This document shows, one piece after another, positions 62,861 through 64,000 of a stretch of DNA of 64,000 bases. Origin of the DNA: Sandaracinus sp964481145 (GTDB lineage Bacteria; Myxococcota_A; Polyangia; Polyangiales; Sandaracinaceae); the NCBI GenBank assembly GCA_964481145.1, contig CAYZTA010000013.1, positions 1 to 64,000 of the forward strand, given 5' to 3'. The first letter of the stretch is position 1; each line of letters starts with the position of its first letter. The translations under genes and the position numbers were made by a program. The notes beneath the pieces were generated by a model. The model was given only the letters and a program-made list of their open reading frames with translations. It ran no database searches and was not told the origin of the DNA.

Positions 62861-62955
62861 AGGGTCAGGATCCTACTGCGTATCCCTGCGCAAAGCGATC
62901 TCGCGCACGGGCGAGGGTGGATCCCGTCCACGGAGCTTGGTACACAGGCGGTTCC

Positions 62956-64000
62956 ATGGCCCTCACTCTTTACAATACGCTGACCTCGAAAAAGGAGGTT
63001 TTTACTCCACAGGATCCGTCCAACGCGCGGATTTATGTGTGCGGGCCCACGGTGTACGACCACGCCCATCTCGGACATGCGCGTTGCTACGTCGTCTACG
63101 ACGTGCTCGTACGTCATCTGCGTGCGAACGGACAGGCGCTCACCTACACACGCAACATCACGGACATCGACGACAAGATCCTCGCGCGGAGTAAAGAAGC
63201 GGGTGAGACTCCCGACGCACTGACGACGCGGTTCACGCAATCGTTTCACGACGACATGGCCGCGCTCGGTTGTGTTCCGCCCGACCTCGAACCACGCGTC
63301 AGCGAACATCTCGCCGAGATCGTTTCCCTGATCGAACGGCTCATCGCAGATGGCGCGGCATACGCCAAAGAAGGCGACGTGTACTTTCGAGTTCGCGCAT
63401 TTCCTGAATACGGCAAGCTCTCCCACCGTACGCTCACGTCGCTTCTCGAGGGTGCGAGCGGACGTCTCGACGAAAAAGAACAGCGAAAAAAAGAAGAACC
63501 CGCCGATTTTGCGCTTTGGAAAGGTGCGCCCGAGAGCGAATGGGGTTGGAAGAGCCCGTGGGGACATGGACGACCGGGCTGGCATATCGAGTGTTCGGCG
63601 ATGTCGATGAAACACTTGGGTGAGACACTCGATCTCCATGGAGGCGGGCTCGATCTCGTCTTCCCTCACCACGAAAACGAAATCGCGCAAAGCGAAGCTG
63701 CAACGCACAAGCCCTACGCGCGGCACTGGATGCACAATGGTTTCGTCGAAGTCGACAAGACCAAGATGAGCAAAAGCCTCGGGAACTTCTTCACTGCGCG
63801 CGAAGTCTTCTCTCGTCATGAACCCGAAGCGATTCGCTTCGCGCTCCTGACGGTGCATTACCGAAGCCCCCTGAACCTCGACTGGACGCTCGACGAATCG
63901 GGGCACGTCTCCGGTTTTTCCATCTTCGAGGAAGCCGAGAGGCGAATCGAATATCTCTACATGACGCGCGAACGACTCGCCGCCATCGATCCTGCCCGCA
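62956..64000 (+). CDS. cysS: Cysteinyl-tRNA synthetase (3' end cut by window edge)
   Basis: Charges tRNA(Cys). The visible 348 codons begin MALTLYNTLTSKKEVFTPQD and contain the zinc cysteine in YVCGPTVYD, the HIGH-type motif HAHLGHAR, GRPGWHIECSAM with the second zinc cysteine, 'FPHHENEIAQSEA', and KMSKSLGN. The order and spacing are those of bacterial CysRS (about 460 residues), so the anticodon-binding part lies beyond the window. An AGGCGG upstream may serve as a ribosome site. The frame has no stop before the edge. Confidence 0.96.
   Translation, partial: MALTLYNTLTSKKEVFTPQDPSNARIYVCGPTVYDHAHLGHARCYVVYDVLVRHLRANGQALTYTRNITDIDDKILARSKEAGETPDALTTRFTQSFHDDMAALGCVPPDLEPRVSEHLAEIVSLIERLIADGAAYAKEGDVYFRVRAFPEYGKLSHRTLTSLLEGASGRLDEKEQRKKEEPADFALWKGAPESEWGWKSPWGHGRPGWHIECSAMSMKHLGETLDLHGGGLDLVFPHHENEIAQSEAATHKPYARHWMHNGFVEVDKTKMSKSLGNFFTAREVFSRHEPEAIRFALLTVHYRSPLNLDWTLDESGHVSGFSIFEEAERRIEYLYMTRERLAAIDPAR

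Overview
The window reads as a chromosomal segment of a Myxococcota (deltaproteobacterial) bacterium, roughly 60% G+C. The evidence is indirect but consistent. It has a cysteine-rich lipoprotein with FG-GAP repeats, PATAN/DUF4388 and giant TPR proteins, MJ0042-type zinc-ribbon/TPR proteins, many lipoproteins, a strong preference for NNC/NNG codons, and frequent GTG/TTG starts. No phage, insertion sequence, CRISPR array, tRNA or rRNA was found. There is no gene-free stretch longer than 300 bases. The longest gaps (45788-46060, 33950-34208, 60327-60553, 1566-1764) hold the regulatory features listed.

Layout, left part (1-24.5 kb). A truncated cysteine-rich FG-GAP lipoprotein gene sits behind a possible sigma-54 promoter. 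The yajC-secD-secF-recJ operon (protein export plus a repair nuclease) follows on the minus strand. Divergent from it runs a plus-strand series: glnE, a degenerate receiver/PATAN/TPR protein, a methyltransferase, glucokinase, a zinc-ribbon/TPR membrane protein, SppA protease and a 1,899-residue TPR protein.

Middle part (24.5-47.3 kb). This holds a shikimate kinase/dehydroquinate synthase fusion, aminopeptidase P with a phosphatase, an Uma2 protein, a GntR regulator with a DUF1648 membrane protein, and peptide deformylase. The translation operon rpsB-tsf-pyrH-frr has a recognisable promoter and a 150-base leader. Then come a Bax-inhibitor-1 family protein, RNase Z, and a seven-gene complex I operon nuoE-F-J-K-L-M-N, which lacks A, B, C, D, G, H and I. 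NuoL carries an unusual C-terminal soluble domain, and the operon ends with a lipoprotein gene one base behind nuoN. An FG-repeat zinc-ribbon membrane protein is divergent from nuoE.

Right part (47.3-64 kb). A five-gene, tightly coupled cassette contains two similar polytopic membrane proteins, a membrane-anchored helical protein, an OmpR-type regulator and a sensor kinase; it is the best candidate here for an undescribed system. After it come a CbpA-type DnaJ, a lipoprotein esterase, BirA without its DNA-binding domain, a serine hydrolase/ArsR pair, and a GAF sensor kinase behind a ScfR-type regulator. An Fe-type superoxide dismutase has an elaborate leader with four dyads, one of them terminator-like. 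A class V aminotransferase lies divergent from the truncated cysS.

Starts were often moved inward from the longest reading frame, on the basis of Shine-Dalgarno (SD) sequences and family N-termini; this is stated for each gene.
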